From the NCBI GenBank assembly GCA_024642665.1, contig JAHEAR010000023.1, forward strand, positions 17,864 through 54,298: a DNA stretch of 36,435 bases. The letters are read 5' to 3'. The notes beneath the pieces were generated by a model. The model did not search any database. It worked only from the letters and a program-made list of their open reading frames with translations, and was not told where the DNA came from. The position numbers and the translations under genes were made by a program. Each line of letters begins with the position of its first letter. The stretch's first letter is position 1. Source of the stretch: Bacteroidota bacterium. Lineage in GTDB: Bacteria; Bacteroidota; Bacteroidia; Chitinophagales; Saprospiraceae. Positions 8,775-16,924 of this stretch are shown piece by piece.

Positions 8775-10526
8775 ATGAAATATATTTATACATACCTCCT
8801 TTGTCTGATCACTTGTCTGCTTTTTGGACAGCAAGCATCCTATGTTTGTTTTCAGGACTCCGTTGAAGTGCATCCGCTTGACAATATCAATACAAAATCC
8901 ATAGAGTTTTCTCCTGTGTATTATCAGACAGGTATCGTCTATGTATTGGCCAGAGAAAAAAACAAAGTGATCGATCCAAAAACAGGAAAGGCTTATTTTG
9001 ATTTGATGTACACTGATCTGGGATACGGGGGCATCACGGCAAAGAGTGTGAATTTTTCACCAAATATTCGCACACAATTTCACGAGGGACCTTGTGCTTT
9101 CAGCAGTGATGGCATGGAGCTATTTTTTACGCGTTCCAATCTAAAGGGGGGCATGGTTGTCAACGATGATCATAACGAGGTTCAATTAAAAATATATACG
9201 GCCATTAAAGGGGAAGAGGATTGGGAACAAATCACCGAATTACCTTTTTGCAGTGATACATTTGCGGTTGCACATCCTGCGTTAAGTGATGATGGCATGT
9301 ATCTGGTTTTTGCCTCGAATATGCCGGGTGGTTTTGGCGGAATGGACTTATACATGGTCAATCGCGTATCAGGCAACTGGTCTGAACCTGTTAATCTCGG
9401 ACCGAGTATCAACACCAAAGGAAATGAGATATTTCCGTGGTTTCATGCTGATGGTTATTTGATTTTTTCTTCGAATGGACGTCCCGGAAAAGGCGGTCTG
9501 GATCTATATGTTACTGCCATGAATGATGTCAATACATTTTCGGGACTGCAACATCTGGAGGCTCCGTTTAACAGTAAAAAAGATGACCTTGGTATGATTG
9601 TCAATGCGGATGGAACCTCCGGTTATTTTGCCAGTGATCGCAAACCCACCAAAGGAAAAGATGATTTGTATCGCTGGACTTCTTCTCGCTCAATATTCTG
9701 TGCACCACCAAAAGATCCACGCATCAAAAGAGAAGTGCTTGTCGTGGATGAGGAGGGTGCACCAATAGGAAGTGCATATGTTTGGCTAATTCCCATGGAT
9801 CAGGAAGGACCATCACTGTATAAGGACAATTTTGAAACAGCGCTTGTTTCTGATTCGAAAAAACAAGGTGATTTTTATCTGCAGTGGGCCGTCACGGATA
9901 CCTTATCGACAGAAACCGCGGATGCCATTTCCAATGCAGATGGAAAGGTTAATCTAATGGCAGACAAAAAACTTGATTACATCCTAGTGGGTCAACACAA
10001 TGCCTATAAACCTTATGTCAAAATAGCTAGTGGTAAAAATATACCCGCCTATATCACGCTAAACCGAATCGAGGCAGAAACATTGGAAACAGCACCAGAT
10101 GCACCTAAACCGGAAGTATCAATTCCTTCAGGCACCGTGATTGTTTTGGACAATATCTACTATGACTTTAATAAATCAGCGATTCGGACCGGTGAAGCAA
10201 GTGAACTTGTGGCGCTGGCTAATACCATGAAAAAATATCCTGAATTGGTCATTGAGTTAACCTCCCATACGGATACCAGAGGAAGTGCAGAATACAATAT
10301 GGAGTTATCCAGAAAAAGATCCGAGTCCTCAAAATCCTATCTGGTTTTATTAGGGATCGATGCTTCCCGCATCACCACCAAAGCAGCCGGAGAATCTTCG
10401 CCGCGCAACAGATGTGTGGATGGAGTACCATGCAGTGAAGAAGAACATCAATACAATCGACGAACCGATGTTAAAATCATAAATCCTGAAAAGGATATGC
10501 AAATTAAGTATAAGGATCAAAAATAA
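8775..10526 (+). CDS. PD40 beta-propeller / OmpA-domain outer-membrane protein (PorE/SprE-like)
   Basis: This 583-residue protein starts with a signal peptide (hydrophobic to about residue 19, cleavage near FGQ). Residues 30-310 contain PD40-type propeller blades, seen as repeated FSSDGxxLFFTR, LSDDGMYLVFAS and LIFSSNGRPGKGGLDLY units. A carboxypeptidase-regulatory-like beta domain lies at about 325-450. An OmpA peptidoglycan-binding domain covers about 455-575 (YYDFNKSAIR, then the SHTDTRG and LSRKRSES region). Such proteins anchor outer-membrane complexes to the cell wall, and T9SS has one of this architecture. It starts eight bases after the PorP/SprF stop, so the three genes form one operon. 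No TPRs are visible, unlike classic PorE. Confidence 0.88.
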   Translation: MKYIYTYLLCLITCLLFGQQASYVCFQDSVEVHPLDNINTKSIEFSPVYYQTGIVYVLAREKNKVIDPKTGKAYFDLMYTDLGYGGITAKSVNFSPNIRTQFHEGPCAFSSDGMELFFTRSNLKGGMVVNDDHNEVQLKIYTAIKGEEDWEQITELPFCSDTFAVAHPALSDDGMYLVFASNMPGGFGGMDLYMVNRVSGNWSEPVNLGPSINTKGNEIFPWFHADGYLIFSSNGRPGKGGLDLYVTAMNDVNTFSGLQHLEAPFNSKKDDLGMIVNADGTSGYFASDRKPTKGKDDLYRWTSSRSIFCAPPKDPRIKREVLVVDEEGAPIGSAYVWLIPMDQEGPSLYKDNFETALVSDSKKQGDFYLQWAVTDTLSTETADAISNADGKVNLMADKKLDYILVGQHNAYKPYVKIASGKNIPAYITLNRIEAETLETAPDAPKPEVSIPSGTVIVLDNIYYDFNKSAIRTGEASELVALANTMKKYPELVIELTSHTDTRGSAEYNMELSRKRSESSKSYLVLLGIDASRITTKAAGESSPRNRCVDGVPCSEEEHQYNRRTDVKIINPEKDMQIKYKDQK

Positions 10527-10653
10527 TTCCTTCTACCAGCGTCGAGGGTTTATGGAAAAAATGTATTAGAGATTGAAAAACAGGCTTTTAAATGCATTGT
10601 ATTGGGCTCTCTAAGAGATTTGTCCTCATCCTATTCCCTTCATAAAAAGTATT

Positions 10654-10661
10654 TAGCTTTG
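10654..10661 (+). promoter_or_regulatory. Possible TAnnTTTG -7 element before the beta-barrel gene
   Basis: TAGCTTTG matches the consensus and lies 56 bases before the ATG at 10718, in a 191-base intergenic gap that otherwise shows nothing clear. A TTTG exists upstream, but its spacing of 31 bases is too long, so this is only a candidate. Confidence 0.25.
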
Positions 10662-10717
10662 TCACCGATTTATCACACGCTGTGAAAAGCTAACTTTTGT
10701 ATTGAAATCAAAAACGT

Positions 10718-11599
10718 ATGTATAAGTATCTCCTACTATTCCTTCTGACTTGCCTTGTGGGTAGCAGCCTTCAGGCACAAAGCGAAAAACTTGGTTTTGG
10801 TTTCAGAGCAGGTGCCAGTTATGCAAAAATTACCGGCCCTTCTGAGCTTGGTCCGGCCGGAGAAAATCTGGAAAGCATGACTAATAAAAGTGGATTTCAT
10901 ATTGGGGCCACCATTAGTTATAAGGCGACTGATTTGTTTGGCATCAGAGGAGAGTTCGTTTATTCTCAACGAGGGTCCATATTGGATTACAATGGTCCTT
11001 CCTATTATGTATTAGGGCGGCGTACTTTATTGGAAAGTAAAGTTACCGGAACCCGTAATCAATCCTTGAAAGTGAATAATACATACCTTGATTTACCAGT
11101 AATGGTCTATTACAAGCTTGGTTTTTTAGAACTCTCCGGTGGGATTAACTCTTCATTACTTTTATCATCCACCGGCGGTGGATCAACTGGTTTTGATGAT
11201 GCGAAATCTTCCAATCATGCAGCAGTAGACACTTTTTCCGTTAGATTAGAACACAATTACAAAAGTGATAAAGCAGAGGAGGCATTAGCGGAGACCTTTT
11301 TAATTATGGTTGATGGATTTAATGTGACTCAACCATCTCGTGTTGGTGCTTATTATGAGTATGACACTAAGGACAAAAACCTTTTTAAGACTTTAGACTT
11401 TGGCCTGGTGGCATGTGCCTCTATATATATCAACTCAGGTCTCTATGTGAGTGCCCGCTACATCCACGGACTCACCGATGTAGATAGGAATGATTATGAT
11501 GTCTCACTGCAGTCACTCAATTCAGATGGAACATTCATTCAACGTGCAGATGTGAATAAGAGTAAAGCCTGGCAATTCAGCGTAGGCTTCTCCTTTTAA
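10718..11599 (+). CDS. Outer-membrane beta-barrel protein (PorT-like family)
   Basis: The 293-residue protein has a signal peptide ending LQAQ at about residue 21. Amphipathic strands typical of eight-stranded Bacteroidota barrels follow: GFGFRAGASYAKI, FHIGATISYK, GIRGEFVYSQRG, LDLPVMVYYK, and a final strand AWQFSVGFSF ending in phenylalanine. The RGEFVYSQ and YLDLPVM motifs are those of the outer-membrane beta-barrel (porin/PorT-like) domain. A long polar insert (about residues 155-220) replaces one external loop. The substrate is unknown. It sits 191 bases after the OmpA gene, so it may belong to the same surface locus under its own promoter. Confidence 0.8.
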   Translation: MYKYLLLFLLTCLVGSSLQAQSEKLGFGFRAGASYAKITGPSELGPAGENLESMTNKSGFHIGATISYKATDLFGIRGEFVYSQRGSILDYNGPSYYVLGRRTLLESKVTGTRNQSLKVNNTYLDLPVMVYYKLGFLELSGGINSSLLLSSTGGGSTGFDDAKSSNHAAVDTFSVRLEHNYKSDKAEEALAETFLIMVDGFNVTQPSRVGAYYEYDTKDKNLFKTLDFGLVACASIYINSGLYVSARYIHGLTDVDRNDYDVSLQSLNSDGTFIQRADVNKSKAWQFSVGFSF

Positions 11600-11708
11600 G
11601 CCCTGAGATCCGATTCTGAAGCAATCCTTATTGTTCTTCCTTGATTCATCAGAATTCTGATGGTATAATCTCTCCCGGAAGGGATGTATTCTTTTTTTTC
11701 AAATAGGC

Positions 11709-11716
11709 TATATTTG
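11709..11716 (+). promoter_or_regulatory. TAnnTTTG -7 element before the TMTC-like gene
   Basis: TATATTTG matches the consensus and would give a 5' leader of about 60 bases before the ATG at 11784. No clear -33 TTTG is seen in the T-rich sequence upstream. It is the best promoter candidate in the 184-base gap. Confidence 0.4.
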
Positions 11717-11783
11717 CCTGTGATGATTCATTCGTCAGAACGATGATTTTTCCTCATTAAAGATGGCATTCAACAAAGGATAA

Positions 11784-13634
11784 ATGGCTAAGAAAAAAGT
11801 TTCAAAAACAAATCACAAAAAACTTTTGGTTCTGGGAGCCATCCTGCTTATCCTGACCCTGGGTCTGTATTTTCAAATCACCGATCATGCATTTGTCAAC
11901 TATGACGACGACACCTTAATTACCAAGAATCGTGTGGTCGTTGATCCGGGCACAGCATTGCGTGCTTGTTTTGAGTGGAATGTTTTCTCTCCACATTTCA
12001 AACCGCTGGTGTTGATGTCCTGGAGAGCAGAATATCAAATGTTTGGCGAGAATCCGGCGGTATTCCATTTTAATAATTTGCTACTCCATGCCTTCAATGT
12101 ACTCATGGTATTTATGCTCTCGCTTAGTCTGCTTCCTAAGTTTATTAAAGAGAAAAGCCAACAAACTATTGCAGCCTTCTTTATTGCCTTACTGTTTTCC
12201 CTCCATCCTTTACATGTCGAATCGGTCGCCTGGGCTGTGGAACGAAAGGATGTACTCTATACGTTCTTTTTTTTACTTTCCTGGTGGGCCTATCTGCAGT
12301 ATCTGGAAAAAGAGAAATATATGTTTCTGATGCTCTCAGGTGTTTTCTTTTTGCTGGTGCTCTTATCAAAGTCCATGGGGATTACTCTTCCGGCTATTTT
12401 ATTTCTGACGGATTATGTGTATCAAAGAAAAAACATCGTTGGCCTGATCAAAGAAAAAATTCCATTCCTTGCGCTTTTGATTTTTGGGGTATTTATTTAC
12501 GGCCTTGGAACGTATTTTTCAAATTTCTTTTCAGGGGGTGTTGTTGGCACCAACACAAATATCAATGAAGCGTTACAAGCGGCTTCTGAAGCCAATCCGG
12601 CACTTCAAATAGTTTTGATGGCCTTTCTCAAGGTAGCTTTACTTCTCCTGCATGTATTACTTCCAGCACATATCTCTGTCATTTACGAAGGAACTGTCAT
12701 TCAGGAAATGATTGGAGGATTGATATATGTTATTCCATTTCTTTTAAGTGGGCTGGTCTATCTGGCTTATCGGTTCTCCCAAAAGAATTCAGTTTATTTA
12801 TTTGGCTTATTATTCTTCTTTATCACGGTATCTCCGGCGATTGCGATTGGCAAATATGGGGGTGTCGGTGTGTTTGCCGGCGATCGATATACCTATGCGC
12901 CTATGCTCGGTTTAATCATCTCCTTAGTTGTGCTATTTTACCAGATTCCAATTCGATCAGCTTCAGTGAGAAATGGGCTATTAGGGGCACTTTGCGCTAT
13001 TTATTTCTTCATCTCTTATCAGGCCATTGGGGTTTGGAAAAATGCTGAAACACTTTGGACCAATGCCATCAACAAAACGGTTTGTTCCGCTCCCGCCTAT
13101 AATGGCAGAGGTGTTTATTATATGGATATTACCCAGGAAAAAAATAAAGCTTTGGAAGATTTTAATCACTCCATAGCCTGTGACAGCACACATTCGAGAG
13201 CGTCATACAATCGAGGACTAATCCTGCAAGAGAAGAACAAACCTGATGAAGCATTGGCAGATTACAACAGAGCTATTCGATATAATCCGGAATATATAGA
13301 AGCCTTTGTGAATCGTGGTAATTTATTGAGAGATCAAAAAGATTATACGCAGGGATTGGCTGATTACAACAGAGCCCTTCAATTAAATCCGACATTTTCA
13401 AAAGCTTATTTCAATCGGGGTGGATTATTTTTAAATCAAAAAGAATATACGAGTGCTATTCAGGATTACACGAGTGCCATTAGTTTTGATCCTTCCTATG
13501 CCAAAGCATACTACAATCGCGGATTATGTTATTTCAATATGAATGACAAAGAATCCGCTTGTCAGAATTTCACACTGGCGGCTCAATATGGATATTCCGG
13601 TTCAGCCAAAACCATTCAGGAATATTGTAAGTAA
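11784..13634 (+). CDS. TMTC-like polytopic membrane protein with C-terminal TPRs (putative GT-C glycosyltransferase)
   Basis: The 616-residue protein begins with a Lys-rich cytoplasmic tail and a membrane segment at about residues 13-31. An acidic loop motif follows (NYDDDTLI, about 39-46), then about ten more hydrophobic segments to residue 415. The sequences HPLHVESVAWAVERKDV and SKSMGITLPA are hallmarks shared with animal TMTC proteins and their bacterial relatives, which have the GT-C fold with a metal/sugar-binding acidic pair in the first loop. Residues 435-605 form about five TPR units (YNRGLI, FVNRGNL, YFNRGGL, YYNRGLC). TMTCs are O-mannosyltransferases. A protein glycosylation role here is inferred; bacterial members have mostly been annotated only as TPR proteins. 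Confidence 0.8.
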   Translation: MAKKKVSKTNHKKLLVLGAILLILTLGLYFQITDHAFVNYDDDTLITKNRVVVDPGTALRACFEWNVFSPHFKPLVLMSWRAEYQMFGENPAVFHFNNLLLHAFNVLMVFMLSLSLLPKFIKEKSQQTIAAFFIALLFSLHPLHVESVAWAVERKDVLYTFFFLLSWWAYLQYLEKEKYMFLMLSGVFFLLVLLSKSMGITLPAILFLTDYVYQRKNIVGLIKEKIPFLALLIFGVFIYGLGTYFSNFFSGGVVGTNTNINEALQAASEANPALQIVLMAFLKVALLLLHVLLPAHISVIYEGTVIQEMIGGLIYVIPFLLSGLVYLAYRFSQKNSVYLFGLLFFFITVSPAIAIGKYGGVGVFAGDRYTYAPMLGLIISLVVLFYQIPIRSASVRNGLLGALCAIYFFISYQAIGVWKNAETLWTNAINKTVCSAPAYNGRGVYYMDITQEKNKALEDFNHSIACDSTHSRASYNRGLILQEKNKPDEALADYNRAIRYNPEYIEAFVNRGNLLRDQKDYTQGLADYNRALQLNPTFSKAYFNRGGLFLNQKEYTSAIQDYTSAISFDPSYAKAYYNRGLCYFNMNDKESACQNFTLAAQYGYSGSAKTIQEYCK

Positions 13635-13663
13635 GCAGCAATCTTTAGAAAAAAGGGTTTCTT

Positions 13664-14323
13664 CTAGTACAGTATATAATATGCTATACCAATGCTCAGC
13701 ATCCCAACAAAGCATCCGAGATAAACATCTTTGATGACATGTGCTTTTAATATCAAACGTGACGTGCAAACCATTCCGGTGAGGAGAATGGTAGCATACA
13801 ACAGGCTATTAACAGGAAGGGACAAGTTGTACCCACCCGGCAATCCAATTTGTGCCTGATCATAACCAAAAATCAGTTTGATTAAAACCACCATGGTCAG
13901 CAGGCCTCCCATTCCGGCGGCATGGACACTGACTTTTGTAAAATTGTTGATGAAGAAACATACCCATAAGCCAATGAGGGTACCCAAAACAGCAATACGC
14001 AATGCGACTGGAAAATTATCGGCTTTTGAGATGTGCAGATACAGCGAAAGATACATGAGTCCGGCAGCGATAAATGGACCGATGCGCTCCTTTTGATCTT
14101 CGAGTGTAAAAGAAGAAACCCATCCCAGCATTTTCATCATCAGCACCGCAATACCGGGCAGTGTCACCGTGGTCATAATGATGATGATCATCAAAGTACT
14201 GGATTCAGATACATGCCGCCACCCAAAGGCAAAAGGATTTGTCCACAACAGAAGGAGGGACATATAGGTTAAAATAAACAGCGGATGGAAAACTATTGAA
14301 AAAAAATGTGCTGCTGCCCTCAT
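13664..14323 (-). CDS. PAP2-like integral membrane phosphatase
   Basis: The 219-residue protein has about six membrane segments. The third phosphatase motif is clear near the C-terminus (SRLILKAHVIKD, fitting SRx5Hx3D). A QKERIGP stretch near residue 80 takes the place of the first motif, and SVHAAG (about residue 133) that of the usual PSGH. The altered motifs fit a divergent PAP2 branch common in Bacteroidota. A lipid-phosphate or polyprenyl-phosphate substrate is inferred. Its start overlaps the end of the PD40-OmpA gene by four bases, so it is translationally coupled as the downstream gene. It converges with the TMTC-like gene, with only 29 bases between the two stops. Confidence 0.72.
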   Translation of the reverse strand: MRAAAHFFSIVFHPLFILTYMSLLLLWTNPFAFGWRHVSESSTLMIIIIMTTVTLPGIAVLMMKMLGWVSSFTLEDQKERIGPFIAAGLMYLSLYLHISKADNFPVALRIAVLGTLIGLWVCFFINNFTKVSVHAAGMGGLLTMVVLIKLIFGYDQAQIGLPGGYNLSLPVNSLLYATILLTGMVCTSRLILKAHVIKDVYLGCFVGMLSIGIAYYILY

Positions 14324-16035
14324 AGTTCGTAATTAATCATCATGACTTCCACACGTCTGTTTTTTTGTCGATCCTTTTCAGTTCGATTTGGAAACAAAGC
14401 TTCGGTAGCACCTTTTCCCACAATCCGCATACGCTCCTTGCTGATCCCCTGAAACAAAAGATAGTTGCGAATAGCTCTTGCCCGATCAAGCGACAGATCC
14501 ATTAATGCCATTTCATCCCCCACATTATCCGTGTGCCCTTCAATCAAAATTTCCATGTGCGGATGATCCGCCATTTGTTGGTGCAAAAACTGCAAAGCAC
14601 TTCTTGACGAAGAAAGAATGGTCGATTCTCCTTTCACAAAATTAATATTATAAAAGGTGATCATTTCCTCTTTAATCACCGGGTTGTCTTGTTTTGATGA
14701 ATAGTATTTGGGCTTTTCACTTTTAGGTTCCTGTTGCGCTGTGATCACACCGGTCTTTGGTTCCAGATATAAGACCAGGTCCAGTGTATCAATCCCTTGT
14801 TTTTCCAAAGCCACAGGATCAATGATGATTTGATTTGATTTATGATTGACCTTTCGGGGTTGAAATTTATATGGTTCATATTCTGTGAGTGAAACTTCAA
14901 ATTCACCGGTATAGGTATTGAAATATTCCAGATATTCATTCGAAGATTTCTGTCCCCACAGCAGCTCACTATGCACGGGCTTTCCGGTTGAAGAATTGAT
15001 GATTTTACCACGGACAAACAAAGGCTTGTTTAGTTTTGGTCTGGGAGCCTGGCGCTGTCGGTAGATATCACTGGTGCCATCCTTTTTTGATGTAAAGTAC
15101 AGGTAGGTATTGTCGGCATCAAAATAAGGTTGACTCTCATCCGCCACGGTATTGATACCATCTTTCAGTGGCACCGGTGTCGTCCATTTCGCCCAACTAA
15201 AGTTCAGCCTCTCAGCCATATAAATATCCTGTCCGCCAGGACCTCCCGGGCGATTGGATGAAAAATATAAAAATCGCTTATCCGGAGATATATGAGGTGT
15301 GGATTCCTGATAGGGTGTATTGAGCGTTGTTCCCATGGACATCGGAGCAGACCAGACATTATCTCTCAAATAGAAACTAACATATAAATCATTCATCCCT
15401 AGTGCATCGGCACGATTCATGCTTATGACCAACACTTGACCATCAGGAGTCATGGTAAGGTCAATATCAGATCCGGTTGTCTGAAATTGATAGATATGCA
15501 TAGGTCTTGGAAAAAGTGAAGAGCCATCCTTCTCGAACACTATTCTCGAAAACCCGGCGTACATCCCACCATCTTCGGAGAACTGATTAAGGATAATGTA
15601 TTCATTCGGCTTTGGACCTACAGATACCAGGCTATTAGGCAAAGCATTATTCAGTGGATAGCCGGGATGAACGGGGACTCCTATCTGATCATCATTGAGT
15701 GGAACAAACCAAATGTCCTGATTGTAAACGGATGTCAGCGGGTTATCAATTGGTTTGCCGGCGATTTCAGTATAAATCGTGGACAGCAGATCCAGATAGC
15801 CGGTGTCCAGTTTATTAGCGGTAAATTGTCCATCATGATCAAACAAGGATGGCTCAAAATCAGGATCAGCTGTTCGTGTAAAGAATAACATATCCCCATT
15901 TTGGCTTAGGACAGGCGACGTCTCATCATACGCATCTGTATTGATGCCTGATGGTAGTTTTTCGATACTCCCTTGGGCAGAGAGCACAGACGTTGCTATC
16001 CCGATCAATAGTATGATCGGAAGGATGTTATGCAT
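14320..16035 (-). CDS. PD40 beta-propeller / OmpA-domain protein (second copy)
   Basis: From the ATG at 16035 the protein has 571 residues and begins with a clean signal peptide ending SVLSAQ. The frame stays open to 16089, but that adds a polar, cysteine-containing leader and would overlap the DinB gene. PD40 blades fill about 25-350 (SQNGDMLFFTR, SPDKRFLYFSSNRPGGPGGQDIY, FDADNTYLYFTSKKDGTSDIY). A beta domain lies at about 355-430, and an OmpA domain at about 455-571 (IEGHTDNVGD, then LSLDRARAIRNYL). The role is inferred as a cell-wall-anchored outer-membrane protein. It resembles the protein at 8775 in architecture but is clearly diverged. The PAP2 gene follows with a four-base overlap. Confidence 0.88.
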   Translation of the reverse strand: MHNILPIILLIGIATSVLSAQGSIEKLPSGINTDAYDETSPVLSQNGDMLFFTRTADPDFEPSLFDHDGQFTANKLDTGYLDLLSTIYTEIAGKPIDNPLTSVYNQDIWFVPLNDDQIGVPVHPGYPLNNALPNSLVSVGPKPNEYIILNQFSEDGGMYAGFSRIVFEKDGSSLFPRPMHIYQFQTTGSDIDLTMTPDGQVLVISMNRADALGMNDLYVSFYLRDNVWSAPMSMGTTLNTPYQESTPHISPDKRFLYFSSNRPGGPGGQDIYMAERLNFSWAKWTTPVPLKDGINTVADESQPYFDADNTYLYFTSKKDGTSDIYRQRQAPRPKLNKPLFVRGKIINSSTGKPVHSELLWGQKSSNEYLEYFNTYTGEFEVSLTEYEPYKFQPRKVNHKSNQIIIDPVALEKQGIDTLDLVLYLEPKTGVITAQQEPKSEKPKYYSSKQDNPVIKEEMITFYNINFVKGESTILSSSRSALQFLHQQMADHPHMEILIEGHTDNVGDEMALMDLSLDRARAIRNYLLFQGISKERMRIVGKGATEALFPNRTEKDRQKNRRVEVMMINYEL

Positions 16036-16039
16036 AGGA

Positions 16040-16047
16040 CAAAAATA
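16040..16047 (-). promoter_or_regulatory. TAnnTTTG -7 element directly before the second OmpA gene
   Basis: On the minus strand TATTTTTG ends four bases before the ATG at 16035, the same geometry as at 958-965. It supports the shorter start and suggests a leaderless or nearly leaderless mRNA. Confidence 0.4.
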
Positions 16048-16066
16048 ACAGCTTATCTTATAATTC

Positions 16067-16573
16067 CTATTGTAACTTAATTCCCTCATAGAATCCCAGC
16101 GACTTATCCATTAACATTTTTGTAATATATGCAATTTGCCCGGTATGGTAGGAAAAATGTTCTGTCACATGGATCAGTATGGAAACGCCGGATTCTTCAA
16201 ATGTCTGCACCTTTCTAGTGTGTAATAACGCTTCTACACTAATCTTCTCAATCACCGGTCGGATATTTTTCATGGTGGTGGTCAAGACAACTGCTAAATA
16301 ATTTTTATCGATGTGCTCGCGCTCGTCAAACTCCATTTGTCTCTCCCGGTTGTCTGCAAAACCTCCTAATCCGGCATAGATCCATTGGTTTACATTCCCA
16401 TTCAAATGAAGTATCAGATTTCCGATACTATTGGAGGATTCATTGGGTCGCCACCAGATCTGTTCATTGTCGAGCTGATCAAGACATTTTAAAATCCGAG
16501 GTAACGATTCATCGAAAAGTCTGACGATCACGTCAGTTACTATAGCATCTCTTAAAGCATTTGATTCTAGCAT
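16067..16573 (-). CDS. DinB-fold protein (DUF1572/DinB_2-like)
   Basis: The 168-residue protein starts at the ATG at 16573 (MLESNALRDA). The frame runs on upstream to 16750, but that part only translates the seven-base repeats and is Cys/Pro/Leu junk. The four-helix DinB pattern is visible: an early helix, NLILHLNGNVNQWI with one histidine at about residue 67, and a late HVTEHFSYHTGQIAY helix whose histidines complete the usual metal triad. Family members are metal-binding, often stress-linked proteins or thiol transferases; the substrate cannot be told from sequence. It ends 31 bases before the OmpA start and may be cotranscribed with it. Confidence 0.8.
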   Translation of the reverse strand: MLESNALRDAIVTDVIVRLFDESLPRILKCLDQLDNEQIWWRPNESSNSIGNLILHLNGNVNQWIYAGLGGFADNRERQMEFDEREHIDKNYLAVVLTTTMKNIRPVIEKISVEALLHTRKVQTFEESGVSILIHVTEHFSYHTGQIAYITKMLMDKSLGFYEGIKLQ

Positions 16574-16640
16574 GGTAACAATCTTTTGAAGGAAGATGAT
16601 TGACCAATAAAGTTGATGAAAATTATGGTAATGAAAAAGT

Positions 16641-16731
16641 ATAAGGCATGGAGCGGAGGGCAAAGGGCAAAGGGCAAAGGGCGGAGGGCAAAGGGCATGG
16701 AGCGATGGGCGAAGTGCAAAGAGCAGAGGGC
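16641..16731 (+). repeat. Thirteen tandem heptads ending in GC
   Basis: Thirteen consecutive seven-base units end in GC, mostly with consensus aaagggc: ataaggc, atggagc, ggagggc, three aaagggc, ggagggc, aaagggc, atggagc, gatgggc, gaagtgc, aaagagc, agagggc. There is no slip in register. It lies in the 351-base gap between comF and the DinB gene, on the strand opposite to both. The rest of that gap holds the octads at 16886 and nothing else recognisable. Confidence 0.85.
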
Positions 16732-16885
16732 ATGTCGAAGCGCAGATCACGTCCGCCTGGCGTGGGTAAGTGAATTACGAAAAGTACAAGTTTTAACTAA
16801 ATCCTCTAAACAAAAAGTGCCAAAGGTGCTGCGTGCTAAACTATCTCAACTCATAATCCAAATGCTATAACCGTTATAAACAAAT

Positions 16886-16917
16886 AACCTCTTAACCCTT
16901 CAACCCTTTAAACTTAC
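16886..16917. repeat. Four degenerate octads after comF
   Basis: The units aacctctt, aacccttc, aaccctttand aaacttac repeat at eight bases, not seven. They begin about eight bases after the comF stop when read along comF's own strand. The array is short and degenerate, so chance is not excluded. Confidence 0.4.
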
Positions 16918-16924
16918 ACCTAAA

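Noticed and set aside
13635-13663. Bidirectional terminator between the TMTC-like and PAP2 genes
   Set aside because: Only a five-base-pair stem (AGAAA/TTTCT) is visible in the 29-base gap.
16574-16750. N-terminal extension of the DinB frame
   Set aside because: It translates the heptad repeats into Cys/Pro/Leu-rich sequence, and the ATG at 16573 gives the complete DinB fold.
16613-16870. 85-residue plus-strand frame rich in Lys, Arg and Gly
   Set aside because: It is a reading of the tandem heptads; seven-base repeats produce periodic protein in any frame, and no start signal is present.
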